From Rhodobacteraceae bacterium LNNU 3342 (lineage in GTDB: Bacteria > Pseudomonadota > Alphaproteobacteria > Rhodobacterales > Rhodobacteraceae), in contig VUAW01000010.1 of the NCBI GenBank assembly GCA_008711135.1, positions 1 through 64,000 on the forward strand: a DNA stretch of 64,000 bases. The letters run 5' to 3'. This document shows positions 16,869-24,637 of the stretch, in pieces. A program made the position numbers and the translations under genes. How positions within the stretch are numbered: the stretch's first letter is position 1; each line of letters opens with the position of its first letter. Under the pieces are notes generated by a model. The model searched no databases. It was not told where the DNA came from and saw only the letters and a list, made by a program, of their open reading frames with translations.

Positions 16869-17204
16869 TCATTCGTTTCTTAGAAGCAACACCACGCCTG
16901 CCGGGTCTGAGGTCCAATGCCCGGTCACACCGTCCAGCGGCTCTAATTCGTCGCGTTGGGGGCTTTCCAGATGATCGAGCGCCTGGTCCGGATCTTCGGT
17001 GAAAAGCTCCAACCACACATCGACCTGACTTTGCCGCTCCACTCTATCGATCCACAGCGTCATGTCGCCAAACTCGAAACCGACGCTGTTCGTCAGCTCC
17101 TTAGTGACCTCTAAACCCACTTTGTCGCGGTAAAACTCGATAGTGTCCTTCCACTTGTGCAGCGGGACCTTGATGGCGATGTTCTTGCCTGGCTTGATAT
17201 CCAT
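16869..17204 (-). CDS. VOC-superfamily protein, copy 2 (cargo)
   Basis: A 111-residue VOC-fold protein, paralogue of the chromosomal copy at 5313-5648 with the same length and near-identical motifs (DIKPGKNIAIKVPLHKW, EFYRDKVGLEV, DMTLWIDRVERQSQVDVWLE, GHWTSDPAGVVLLL). It starts at 17204 behind a strong ribosome site (GGAGGGAGGA). It is separated from the FMN reductase by ~155 bp on the same strand. Substrate unknown. The pair shows a recent duplication or exchange between the flank and the prophage. Confidence 0.85.
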   Translation of the reverse strand: MDIKPGKNIAIKVPLHKWKDTIEFYRDKVGLEVTKELTNSVGFEFGDMTLWIDRVERQSQVDVWLELFTEDPDQALDHLESPQRDELEPLDGVTGHWTSDPAGVVLLLRNE

Positions 17205-17360
17205 GATGTCCTCCCTCCGACAAACATCATCGTGAAACACGGCAGGCGGGAAGGCAACTTTGTCCCACATAGCTGCCGGTCTCTCGGTAGGCTGGTGCGT
17301 CTTCTAGACGGTGATGATTGCAGACCTCTTGCGACAGCCACCGCGGCCCGCTTGAAGCGG

Positions 17361-17960
17361 CTACGCCTGCTCGTGACGTCCGGCCTCTCCTTGCCGTGCT
17401 GCTCGCAACGCACGCGTCCACCAGACCAGATCCTGAATCATTGAAGTGGCACTGGCAGCAAGAAAATCGAATTCCTCAAGTCCCCGATTGCCGCTGGCGA
17501 CCGCCAGATATTGCTCCATCCCGATATGAACGGCATTGCGCAAAGGAGTGAGCTGGAGCTCGACGCAGATAAGACGGAGTTGCTCGACCGCGCGTGCGGC
17601 GCCGACACCGCCATAGCCGAGGAACGCCGCGGGCTTGCGGTTGAACTCGTGATAGGCATAGTCGAGCGCGTTCTTGAGCACGCCAGGTATGCTCCGGTTG
17701 TATTCGGCTGTCACGAAAACGAAGCCGTCCATTTCCGCCACCCTTGCCGCCCACTTTCGGGCATCGGCGCAGTTAGGCGGCGCATAGGCAGGCGAAGCCT
17801 GCTCTTCGAAAAACGGCATCGGGAAGTCCCTCAGGTCGAGGACATTGGCACTGGTCTCGGGGAACATTTCGAAATGCTGAAGCAGCCATCGGGTCGGCGT
17901 GTCGGCGAAACGCCCCTCCCGCGTGGTGCTGATGATGATGCCGATGCGAAGCTCTTGCAT
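17361..17960 (-). CDS. NAD(P)H-dependent FMN reductase (flavodoxin-like)
   Basis: A 199-residue flavodoxin-fold reductase. The N-terminal FMN phosphate loop is IGIIISTTREGRFAD, and the second FMN-contact segment FVFVTAEYNRSIPGVLKNALDY is the signature of the NADPH-dependent FMN reductase / chromate-quinone reductase family. GYGGVGAARAVEQLR follows. These enzymes reduce quinones, azo dyes, chromate or free FMN. The start at 17960 (MQELRIGI) is preferred; the longer frame reads into the MFS gene. The MFS gene ends 28 bp upstream, so the two are probably co-transcribed. Confidence 0.88.
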   Translation of the reverse strand: MQELRIGIIISTTREGRFADTPTRWLLQHFEMFPETSANVLDLRDFPMPFFEEQASPAYAPPNCADARKWAARVAEMDGFVFVTAEYNRSIPGVLKNALDYAYHEFNRKPAAFLGYGGVGAARAVEQLRLICVELQLTPLRNAVHIGMEQYLAVASGNRGLEEFDFLAASATSMIQDLVWWTRALRAARQGEAGRHEQA

Positions 17961-17988
17961 GGGTATTTTCCTTCCGAACTGTGGCACC

Positions 17989-19185
17989 TCATCTGTGCCG
18001 GAAAAGCCAGCCGCCAAAGAGGAGGCATAGCGCGACGGACGCTGCTGCAATCGCGGTGCCGAGCAGAGCGGTCCCGGCCAAAAGGCTGGCAAGGCCTGCG
18101 CTGAGCGGCGCCACGAACTGACCGAGAAAGAGGGCTGTGGCGACACCGCCGGCGAACCGCCCGTGTTTGCTGGCGGGTGTCGAGGCGAGCACCAGCCCAT
18201 TGACCGTGGGAAGCAGCAATCCCGTCGAACATCCGGCAAGCGCCATGCCAACCAGAACCATGGGGTAGTCACCGCCCGCTGCGAGGAACTGCCCTAGAGC
18301 GATCAGGGCGAATGCGAGCGCCAGGATCGAAGTGGGCAGGATCAGCCGCCGTATGCGGCTGTAGAATGCCGCGGCAATCCCCCCTGCGAAGGTGCAAAGC
18401 GACAACGCGTATCCGGAAAGCACGGGATCGGCGACACCATGCGCGGCCAGATGAAACGGCAATTGAACCGGGATCACATAGAACAGGATCATCCCAACGA
18501 AGGCGCTGGCATAGGCAAGCACGACTTGCGGCCAGGCAATGGAGCCCGTGTCAGCGCCCCCGCTGCCCGTGCCTCTTCCAAGTGGAATCTTCGGCAGGAA
18601 GATCAAGAAGAGAGGCAGTAGCAACAGAGAGAGAAGGTAGGTCGCGAACGGCAGCCGCCAACTGATCGCGGCCAGAAGCCCGCCGAGCAAAAGAAAGATC
18701 ATTCCGCCGAAGGATGACGCCGCTCCCTGAAGGCCAACCACATGATGCCGCCGGTCGCCTGCATATAGGGCACCGATCAGAGTCAGCGTGCCGGTGCTCA
18801 AGCCAGCGATAGCCAGTCCGAGGATCGCGCGGCTGACCAGGAGCACTGCCAGGCTCGATGCATAAAGCCCGACTGAGCCTGCGAAGGCGAACAGCAGCGC
18901 CGAACTAATCAGAACCTTACGTGCTCCCAAGCCGTCGACGAGAGCTCCGACCGGGGCAGCGGCCAATGCGATCACGAGCGCCGGCAAGGTCAAAGCCACC
19001 TGTGAAAGAAACTCAGCGTTGGGCACTTCGCCGAATGCCACGGCAATGGCCGGTAGCGATGGCGTGATCGCTGTAGCGGCCATCGCGGTGAGACAACTCG
19101 CACCAAGAAGGCCAGCAAGCATTCCGATGCCGTCGGAGCTGCCCGAGGAAGAGGGAGGAACGTCGATCGCCGCTTTGGTGGTCAT
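17989..19185 (-). CDS. MFS transporter (drug/metabolite efflux type)
   Basis: A 398-residue membrane protein with 12 predicted hydrophobic helices (the first LLGASCLTAMAATAITPSLPAI). The MFS motif-A loop between helices 2 and 3 reads GALVDGLGARKVLI. The N-terminus is Ser-rich and cytoplasmic. DHA1-like exporters of this size expel small toxic compounds. It lies divergent from a LysR-type regulator (19278) and upstream of the FMN reductase, forming a likely inducible efflux/detoxification unit. Confidence 0.88.
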   Translation of the reverse strand: MTTKAAIDVPPSSSGSSDGIGMLAGLLGASCLTAMAATAITPSLPAIAVAFGEVPNAEFLSQVALTLPALVIALAAAPVGALVDGLGARKVLISSALLFAFAGSVGLYASSLAVLLVSRAILGLAIAGLSTGTLTLIGALYAGDRRHHVVGLQGAASSFGGMIFLLLGGLLAAISWRLPFATYLLSLLLLPLFLIFLPKIPLGRGTGSGGADTGSIAWPQVVLAYASAFVGMILFYVIPVQLPFHLAAHGVADPVLSGYALSLCTFAGGIAAAFYSRIRRLILPTSILALAFALIALGQFLAAGGDYPMVLVGMALAGCSTGLLLPTVNGLVLASTPASKHGRFAGGVATALFLGQFVAPLSAGLASLLAGTALLGTAIAAASVALCLLFGGWLFRHR

Positions 19186-19250
19186 CAGGAGGGCCCGCCA
19201 TCGTTTGACTTAGCTCCCTGTGTAGCCATAGAAACAGTGGCGAAGAAGAT

Positions 19251-19264
19251 GGCCATTTATGGCC
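19251..19264. promoter_or_regulatory. Palindrome in the MFS/LysR divergent promoter region
   Basis: GGCCAT-TT-ATGGCC is a perfect 14-bp inverted repeat in the 92-bp gap between the divergent genes. It is a candidate operator for the LysR-type regulator controlling both directions. Confidence 0.45.
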
Positions 19265-19277
19265 TCTGTGTTCCCAT

Positions 19278-20210
19278 ATGTGGACGATATCGATGATGAA
19301 GCTCAACGACCTGTTCTTCTTCGTCCATGTGGTGGATCACGGAGGCTTTGCGGCCGCCTCGCGCGCACTTGGCCTTCCCAAATCGAGCATCAGCAAGCGC
19401 ATCACTGCACTTGAGGATGATCTTGGAGTTCGGCTCATCCATCGCACGACAAGGCAATTTGCCATCACCGAAGCAGGAACGGGCTTTTATCGACACGCTA
19501 AGGCAGCGCTGATCGAGGCGGAAGCGGCCGAGGAGTCCGTTCGACGAAAACTTGGCGAACCGCGCGGGCTCGTTCGCCTAACGGCGTCGGCTGCCATGGT
19601 TCAGATGGCACTCGCTGATCTGATACCAGAGATCGCGGCGCTATATCCCAAGATCCAGATCAGCCTTGTCACCACCAACCGCTATGTCGATCTGGTCCAG
19701 GAGAATTTCGACATCGCGATCCGTGCTCACCGGGCTGAATTGTCGGATTCGGAATACGTTCAAAGAACGTTGGGCTTCTCTCCCAATTACCTTGTGGCAT
19801 CGCCCGCATATCTGGCCGAGCACGGCACGCCGAGCGAACCGGAAGATCTTCGTGCCCATCTTGGTATCTTCGTTGACGCCATGCGGCCGCACAAGCCGAC
19901 CTGGCGACTGTGCCCGCAGAATGACTCTGCCGTCGACATCCCGCTTATACCGAAGCTTTTTGCCGACGATCCCATGGTAATCCTCAACGCGGCTCTCGCC
20001 GGTACGGCAATCGCGAACCTGCCGCATGGGTTGTGCTGGCCCCCTATCAAAGGCGGCAGGCTTATCCGGCTCCTTCCCAACTGGAGGGCAGGCGGCACGA
20101 CGACGACGATCCTCATGCCCCATCGGCGGGGCCAATTGCCCTCGGTCCGCGCCGTCGTCGATCACCTTGCAAAGGGGCTTATCAACAGGCTGGCCTTGAG
20201 CTCCCCCTAA
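19278..20210 (+). CDS. LysR-family transcriptional regulator
   Basis: About 305 residues. The N-terminal winged helix-turn-helix is typical: LNDLFFFVHVVDHGGFAAASRALGLPKSSISKRITALEDDLGVRLIHR in outline, residues ~8-55. A periplasmic-binding-like effector domain follows from ~residue 90 (GLVRLTASAAMVQMALADLIPE, NFDIAIRAHRAELSDSEY). The AaeR/DsdC-like subgroup (RTTRQFAITEAGTGFY) often controls efflux or redox genes. Start at 19278, or 19293 (MMKLNDLF), which fits the family better. It is divergent from the MFS gene, the classical arrangement of a LysR regulator with its target. Confidence 0.9.
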   Translation: MWTISMMKLNDLFFFVHVVDHGGFAAASRALGLPKSSISKRITALEDDLGVRLIHRTTRQFAITEAGTGFYRHAKAALIEAEAAEESVRRKLGEPRGLVRLTASAAMVQMALADLIPEIAALYPKIQISLVTTNRYVDLVQENFDIAIRAHRAELSDSEYVQRTLGFSPNYLVASPAYLAEHGTPSEPEDLRAHLGIFVDAMRPHKPTWRLCPQNDSAVDIPLIPKLFADDPMVILNAALAGTAIANLPHGLCWPPIKGGRLIRLLPNWRAGGTTTTILMPHRRGQLPSVRAVVDHLAKGLINRLALSSP

Positions 20211-20244
20211 CTCAGGTGCGACACAGATACTACGCCGTCGTCAT

Positions 20245-20808
20245 TCACGCATAGAGGCGCCGGAAAAGACCCTGATAGCTGACAACCAGCCCTTGATCAT
20301 CTACCTGCACATTTGCTTTGAAACCAGCCGATAGAACAAGATCGACGTAACGAAATTCGCTGCGCCCGACTCGGTCATATCGCTGGCGTGAGCGCGTCAC
20401 TACCATGGACGCAGCGTCGATGAAGCAGATCTCTAACGTAATGCTCTCCGCGTTCTCTCGCATCAGCCGCCGGATTGGGAGAGTGTTACAGAAAGGAGTA
20501 ACGGACAGATCCGGCTCATCCGTCCCGTCTAGATCGGGTCGGGAAACGCCATTGACCGTCCACCCATTGTCGACGCGCTCCAACTGCAGACGTTCATGCT
20601 CTCGAGCATCCCATTTCTCTACCTCTACCGACAGCACTTGCCAGTCCTTCAACATTTTCCAGCGATGGTCGAGCCGATATCCCCCATCGTCCGTGCCGAT
20701 GACGGTCGATTCTGCAAGGACCAGATCCCCCTCCTCTCGCAGCGACATGCGCTCGAGGCCTGCTGTATCCGTACGTTGCCAGAACACGATTTCAGTTCGG
20801 TCCTTCAT
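20245..20808 (-). CDS. Putative glycolipid-binding-domain protein, copy 2 (cargo)
   Basis: A 187-residue relative of the 5757-6323 protein and parent-like copy of the broken gene at 22081-22486. Conserved segments are FWQRTDTAGLERMSL, GYRLDHRWKMLKDWQVLSVEV, WTVNGVSRPDLDGTDEPDLS, VTPFCNTLPIRRLM and YDRVGRSEFRYVDL. The family (PF06475-like) has no established activity; a link to lipid or envelope chemistry is only the name of the family. It faces the LysR gene tail to tail and lies 70 bp downstream of the Rrf2 gene on the same strand. Confidence 0.75.
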   Translation of the reverse strand: MKDRTEIVFWQRTDTAGLERMSLREEGDLVLAESTVIGTDDGGYRLDHRWKMLKDWQVLSVEVEKWDAREHERLQLERVDNGWTVNGVSRPDLDGTDEPDLSVTPFCNTLPIRRLMRENAESITLEICFIDAASMVVTRSRQRYDRVGRSEFRYVDLVLSAGFKANVQVDDQGLVVSYQGLFRRLYA

Positions 20809-20878
20809 GCGGCTCTCCCTGTCTCCTGCGCGCGCCTCTTCCGCCGATCATCGTGGAGCATCTGAAGTGGCGGGCTAC

Positions 20879-21373
20879 TCACCGCTGAGACGCCTTGACG
20901 TAGTTCGCGACTGCTTCCTGATTGCGCGGATCAATCTTAGTCTCGCCGTCCCTCAGTAGATCGGCTAGTGTTTGACCGCGAAGCGCATCCCGCCACACCG
21001 CTTCGGCTGCCAGCATCCGTGATTTAATGAAGCAATCGGTTCGATAGGCGCATGGATCCTTTGTCTTGCTTGGCCCCCGGCGCCTGATTTCGCGACAGAC
21101 GAAGGCTGGCCCAGGACCGTCAATCGCCTCCACAATATCAAGCATGGTGATCTTTTCCGGGGCGCGCGCTAGCCGATAACCCCCACGTGGACCCGGCAGC
21201 GCCATGATCACGTCGGCGGCCGTCAGCGCCCTCAAGTGCTTGAGCAGATAGGTCTCTGAGACCCCATGCAATTCGGCCAAGCTCTTGCCAGGCAGAACCT
21301 TGTCGCCGGGAAGTCCGGCGAGCACCAGCGCACAGTGGAGCGCGGCTTCAACACCGTCGCTTAGCCGTCTCAT
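20879..21373 (-). CDS. Rrf2-family regulator with three conserved cysteines
   Basis: A 164-residue Rrf2 winged-helix repressor. The DNA-binding domain covers residues ~1-75 (SLAELHGVSETYLLKHLRAL, GPRGGYRLARAPEKITMLDIVEAIDG). Three cysteines (FVCREIRRR...PCAYRTDCFIKSR) sit where IscR/NsrR members bind a Fe-S cluster, although the spacing between the first two is longer than usual. It probably senses redox or nitrosative stress. It is divergent from the AhpD-like gene (100-bp gap with a TATAAT-like box), which is its likely target. Confidence 0.88.
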   Translation of the reverse strand: MRRLSDGVEAALHCALVLAGLPGDKVLPGKSLAELHGVSETYLLKHLRALTAADVIMALPGPRGGYRLARAPEKITMLDIVEAIDGPGPAFVCREIRRRGPSKTKDPCAYRTDCFIKSRMLAAEAVWRDALRGQTLADLLRDGETKIDPRNQEAVANYVKASQR

Positions 21374-21472
21374 ATGCTTGTTTCGCCTATAGGTGTTAGT
21401 GACTTGCTTCCTGCATTCGTGGATATAATATATCGATGATTCGCAAGCAACCTTTTTAGGACGGAGTTTCCC

Positions 21473-21928
21473 GTGCAGACCAGAATGAACATCTCCCAGT
21501 TGGTCCCTGATCTCTACCGCGCAGTCGCATCGTTAGATGGACTGATCAGGAAATCAGGTTTTGACGAGCGCCTGATGCATCTGATCAAGCTCCGCGCCTC
21601 GCAGATCAATGGCTGCGCCTTCTGTGTTGATCTTCACGTCAAAGAAGCACTGGCCGACGGGGTGGACCCGCAGTCACTGCATTTGGTCGCTGCCTGGAGG
21701 GAATCTCCGCTCTTTGATTCCCGTGACCGAGCGGCGCTGGAATGGACGGAGTGCGTCACACGCCTCGCTGATACCGGTACGCCTGATGCCGCTTTTGATT
21801 TGGTCAGAGACGTATTCTCGGAACTCGAAATTGCTCAACTCACTATGACGATCGGCACCATCAATATGTGGAACAGGATCGCGGTGAGCTCGCGTATGCA
21901 GCATCCGGTAGATTCCGGACGCAGCTAG
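21473..21928 (+). CDS. AhpD-like / carboxymuconolactone-decarboxylase-family alkylhydroperoxidase
   Basis: A 151-residue all-alpha AhpD-core protein. The active-site motif GCAFCVDLHVKEA gives the redox pair Cys-x-x-Cys with the nearby His, as in AhpD peroxidase-linked disulphide reductases. LDGLIRKSGFDERLMHLIKLRASQ is the typical N-terminal helix pair. The start is GTG 21473, or ATG 21485 (MNISQLVPD). It is divergent from a Cys-bearing Rrf2 regulator, so a peroxide or electrophile response is plausible. Confidence 0.88.
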   Translation: MQTRMNISQLVPDLYRAVASLDGLIRKSGFDERLMHLIKLRASQINGCAFCVDLHVKEALADGVDPQSLHLVAAWRESPLFDSRDRAALEWTECVTRLADTGTPDAAFDLVRDVFSELEIAQLTMTIGTINMWNRIAVSSRMQHPVDSGRS

Positions 21929-21939
21929 ACTACACATTG

Positions 21940-22080
21940 GACTTGCCCGAAAAATGTGGAGAGCACCAACTGAGGAACCAGGAGGTGTTATATGGGAAAC
22001 GGGAACAGGCCGACGCCGGAGTTTCGGCGTGAGGCAGTGCGACTGGCGCTGTCCAGTGGTCGAACGCGGCGCGAGCGCGT
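21940..22080 (+). mobile_element. IS3-family remnant (left end and start of orfA)
   Basis: The ATG at 21992 opens PTPEFRREAVRLALSSGRTR, the conserved N-terminus of IS3-family OrfA transposases, with the terminal-repeat-like DNA ACTTGCCCGAAAAATGTGGA (21946-21965) just before it. After ~24 codons the sequence changes abruptly, within GCGAGCGCGTCAC, into the glycolipid-binding pseudogene. The rest of the IS is missing, so a deletion joined the two. Confidence 0.8.
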
Positions 22081-22486
22081 CACGGACATGGACGCCGCAT
22101 CAATTTAGCAGATCTTTAATGTAATGCTTTCTGTGTTCTCGCGCATCAGCCGCCGGATTGGAGAGTGTTGCAGAAGGGGGTGATCGACAGATCCGGCTCA
22201 TCGGACCCAAGTCGGGTTGGGAAACGCTGTTGACCGCCCATCCGTTGTCGACGCGATCCAACTGGAGACGTTCATGCTCTCGGACACCCCATTTCTCCAC
22301 CTCTACCGCCAGCACCCGCCAGTCCTTAGTCAATCTCCAACGATGGTCTAGCCGATAGCCGCCCTCGTCCGTGCCAATGACCGTCGAATTCGCAAAGACC
22401 AGATCCCCGGCATCTCGCAGCGTCATCCGCTCGATGCCAGTTGTGTCTGTCCATTGCCAGAACACGGTTTTAGCTCCATCCTTCAT
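22081..22486 (-). pseudogene. Broken glycolipid-binding-domain gene, copy 3
   Basis: The start at 22486 (MKDGAKTVFWQWTDTTGIERM) and ~95 residues closely follow the 20245-20808 protein. A frame change then occurs near LDLGPMSRICRS: another frame holds the expected DEPDLSITPFCNTL. The 3' third is missing and replaced by the IS3 remnant. The gene is inactive. It shows that the cargo once held two tandem copies, or exchanged one with the left flank. Confidence 0.85.
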
Positions 22487-22765
22487 GTGGATCTCCGTGT
22501 TTCCTGTGCGTCCCTCTTCCGCCAATCACCGTGGGCCATCTGCATTTATGGGTCACTCACTAGTTTGGACTGGAGCCTGATGCATTGGCTTAGTATCTCA
22601 AACAGTCGATGACCGCGCCGTCCGGCAGAGCTGCCGCTAATGCTGCGAACAGGTATGGACGCAAAGAGCCCTTAGGCGACCTTGAGTCAGACCTTGGACG
22701 CTGCAAGTGCGACAGGCCGCTCCCAGCCCATTGCGTCAGTTGGCAGGTCGCAGCATCATCGGCAC

Positions 22766-23371
22766 ATGAGCTCCTCATGGAACGATCAAGTAGAACGCCT
22801 CACCAGCAGAATTGCGCGCGATGCGGGAATGGTGGAAAGACCGTTCATCGTTTCGATTGACGGTAGAAGTGGTTCTGGGAAATCGACACTTGCAGGCTTC
22901 GTGGCGCAGAAGTTGGATTGCATCGTGATTTCGGGGGATGATTTTTTCGCAGGAGGAGAGACGGTAAGCCCCTTGTCTCCGGAGGAGCTGGCGCAGATAT
23001 GCATCGATTGGAAGTCACAACGAGCCGTGCTTGAAAGTCTCCACCGGACTGAACCGGCGCAGTTTTTCCCATATAACTGGGATGCTTTCGACGGCTCCAA
23101 ACGCTTTGAGCCAACGCATATCGGCGTTCGTAAAATTGTCGTTTTTGAGGGTGTTTACTCGGCGCGGCCGGAGCTGCGAGACCTTGTGGATTTACGCGTC
23201 CTGATCGAAATCCCAGAGAAGGAAAGACACCAGCGCCTCCTCAAACGAGAGGGTCAGATTGGCGAATGGGAAAAGCAGTGGCACCGCGCTGAGGACTGGT
23301 ATTTTACAACGGCCGCACCCCGGAGCGCCTTTGATATTGTGCTGTCAGAGACGGCGCCTTTCCCTTCATAG
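22766..23371 (+). CDS. Uridine-kinase-like P-loop NTPase
   Basis: A 201-residue kinase of the uridine kinase/phosphoribulokinase superfamily. Walker A is IDGRSGSGKST near residue 30. DDFFAGGETVSPLSPEE is the substrate/Mg loop, with the Asp pair typical of nucleoside or pantothenate-type kinases. KIVVFEGVYSARPEL is the following strand, and EIPEKERHQRLLKREGQ is the lid with catalytic Arg. The phosphate acceptor is not identified. The start at 22766 (MSSSWNDQ) is preferred over 22682. It is the last cargo gene before V and points towards it. Confidence 0.85.
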   Translation: MSSSWNDQVERLTSRIARDAGMVERPFIVSIDGRSGSGKSTLAGFVAQKLDCIVISGDDFFAGGETVSPLSPEELAQICIDWKSQRAVLESLHRTEPAQFFPYNWDAFDGSKRFEPTHIGVRKIVVFEGVYSARPELRDLVDLRVLIEIPEKERHQRLLKREGQIGEWEKQWHRAEDWYFTTAAPRSAFDIVLSETAPFPS

Positions 23372-23488
23372 CCAAGGTCTGCTCTAGTTCCACATAACGG
23401 ACTTGCAGGTCTGCCCATACCGCCATTGCAGCGAAGGGCCGGAAGGTCCCGCAAAGCAGACCGATACGGCATTTACCGGATGCTCTGG

Positions 23489-24010
23489 TTACTGCGGTCC
23501 AGCCGTCGTCGAGCTTCCCCCTTGAACCCCGCCGTGCCGGTGCGCCCTCAGGCTGACCCCATCCGCAATCACGTCGCCAGCGACGACGACATTCCCCGGC
23601 GCCGCGATATTGACCGCCCCGCCGGCACCGATCGTCACGTCGCCTGGGGCCTCAATTGTCACGTTACCGCCCGCAATTGTCACGATAACGTTGTTCGGCA
23701 GGTTGACCTGGACCACCTCGCCATCCGACGACGGCGCGGGCGCCGCGGCCGAATACACGCTGCCCATCACCACGGCCTGTGCAGTGTCGCCGCCGGGCGA
23801 GAACACCGTGACCTGCTCGCCGACACTGGGTGGCGACCAGACCCGGGCGGCGCCGGCGCGTGCAACCGCGAACGGGATCAGCGCGCTTTCGGTGTCGCCT
23901 CCGAAGGTCACGCGAACCCGGGCCGCGCCGGCGTCGACCGCGACAACGGTCCCGATCCGCAGCACGTTTGCCAGGCGCCGCTCTAGCTCTGCCAGCCCGT
24001 ATCCGCTCAT
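23489..24010 (-). CDS. V: P2-type baseplate spike protein V
   Basis: A 173-residue gpV-family membrane-piercing spike (MSGYGLAELERRLANVLRIG). An N-terminal OB fold (TVVAVDAGAARVRVTFGG, SPPSVGEQVTVFSPGGD) is followed by a C-terminal triple-beta-helix with NVTIEAPGDVTIGAG repeats. It ends with SLRAHRHGGVQ; the HxH motif can bind the iron atom at the spike tip. It should be followed by W, but the cargo block intervenes. A fragment homologous to its C-terminus lies outside attL at 6403-6594. Confidence 0.93.
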   Translation of the reverse strand: MSGYGLAELERRLANVLRIGTVVAVDAGAARVRVTFGGDTESALIPFAVARAGAARVWSPPSVGEQVTVFSPGGDTAQAVVMGSVYSAAAPAPSSDGEVVQVNLPNNVIVTIAGGNVTIEAPGDVTIGAGGAVNIAAPGNVVVAGDVIADGVSLRAHRHGGVQGGSSTTAGPQ

Positions 24011-24636
24011 TCGCCGCTCCCGATCAGGATCGCGTCGAGCCACTCCCCCGGCTCGGTCCAGTGCCCCGAGATCCCGAACCAGTTCGCAAACGACATCGGC
24101 GTCGACACAGCGCGGTAGGCGGCGACATGCGCAGGGCCAACCTCCGGCGACCAGCTCGTCAGAACCTCGCGCGGAGTCGTCCCGTCGTTTGTCCAGACAC
24201 TGTTCCCGATTGCCCCGGTTTGCTCAAACTCGATCCGCCAGACCTCGTACTTGTCGAGCTCGGGCGCGAAATCCTCTCGGGTTATGTCGGTGACGCGCGC
24301 CGGCCCGACGCGCTGCCCCCAGCGTTGCCCGTTGACATGCTGCGCCAGGGCGGCGGCCAGCTTGCGGATCTCGCGCTTTGCGTTCGGCGCGCGAAACCCG
24401 ATCACGATCTGGAGCTCGAACCGTAGTACGACGCCCAGCTGCTCCGTTCCTGCGTCAAGATCCGGGTCGGGTTCCATATCGACGAGCTCGATCAGCACGG
24501 CCGGCAGCGGCAGGCTGCGCCGATCCTCGCGGTAATCCTCGACCGTCGCCAGGTCGGGAAACGCGGCCGCTATGCTGCCGCGGATCCCGTCATGCAGGGC
24601 GTCGAGATCAAGGGCATTGTCGGGCTGGGCCGGCAT
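24007..24636 (-). CDS. Phage tail/head completion protein, 209 aa
   Basis: Start at 24636 (MPAQPDNALDLDALHDGI). Sequence parts such as SIAAAFPDLATVEDYREDRRSLPLPAVLIELVDMEP and VVLRFELQIVIGF resemble Gp37/tail-terminator-like proteins, which sit between head-joining genes and V in alphaproteobacterial P2-like phages. The stop overlaps the V start by 4 bp. A role in tail termination is inferred from position and fold-like pattern only. Confidence 0.7.
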   Translation of the reverse strand: MPAQPDNALDLDALHDGIRGSIAAAFPDLATVEDYREDRRSLPLPAVLIELVDMEPDPDLDAGTEQLGVVLRFELQIVIGFRAPNAKREIRKLAAALAQHVNGQRWGQRVGPARVTDITREDFAPELDKYEVWRIEFEQTGAIGNSVWTNDGTTPREVLTSWSPEVGPAHVAAYRAVSTPMSFANWFGISGHWTEPGEWLDAILIGSGE

Positions 24637-24637
24637 G

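Larger units (their letters stand above)
16772..23488. other. 6.7-kb cargo block inserted between tail genes V and W
   Basis: In P2-like phages V and W are adjacent. Here they are separated by ten non-phage genes or remnants on both strands: VOC protein, FMN reductase, MFS transporter, LysR, glycolipid-binding protein, Rrf2, AhpD-like, IS3 remnant, broken glycolipid-binding gene and P-loop kinase. Local base composition is A/T-richer than the phage genes. It carries the same degenerate intergenic repeats as the left chromosomal flank, so it probably came from host-type accessory DNA. Confidence 0.8.
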
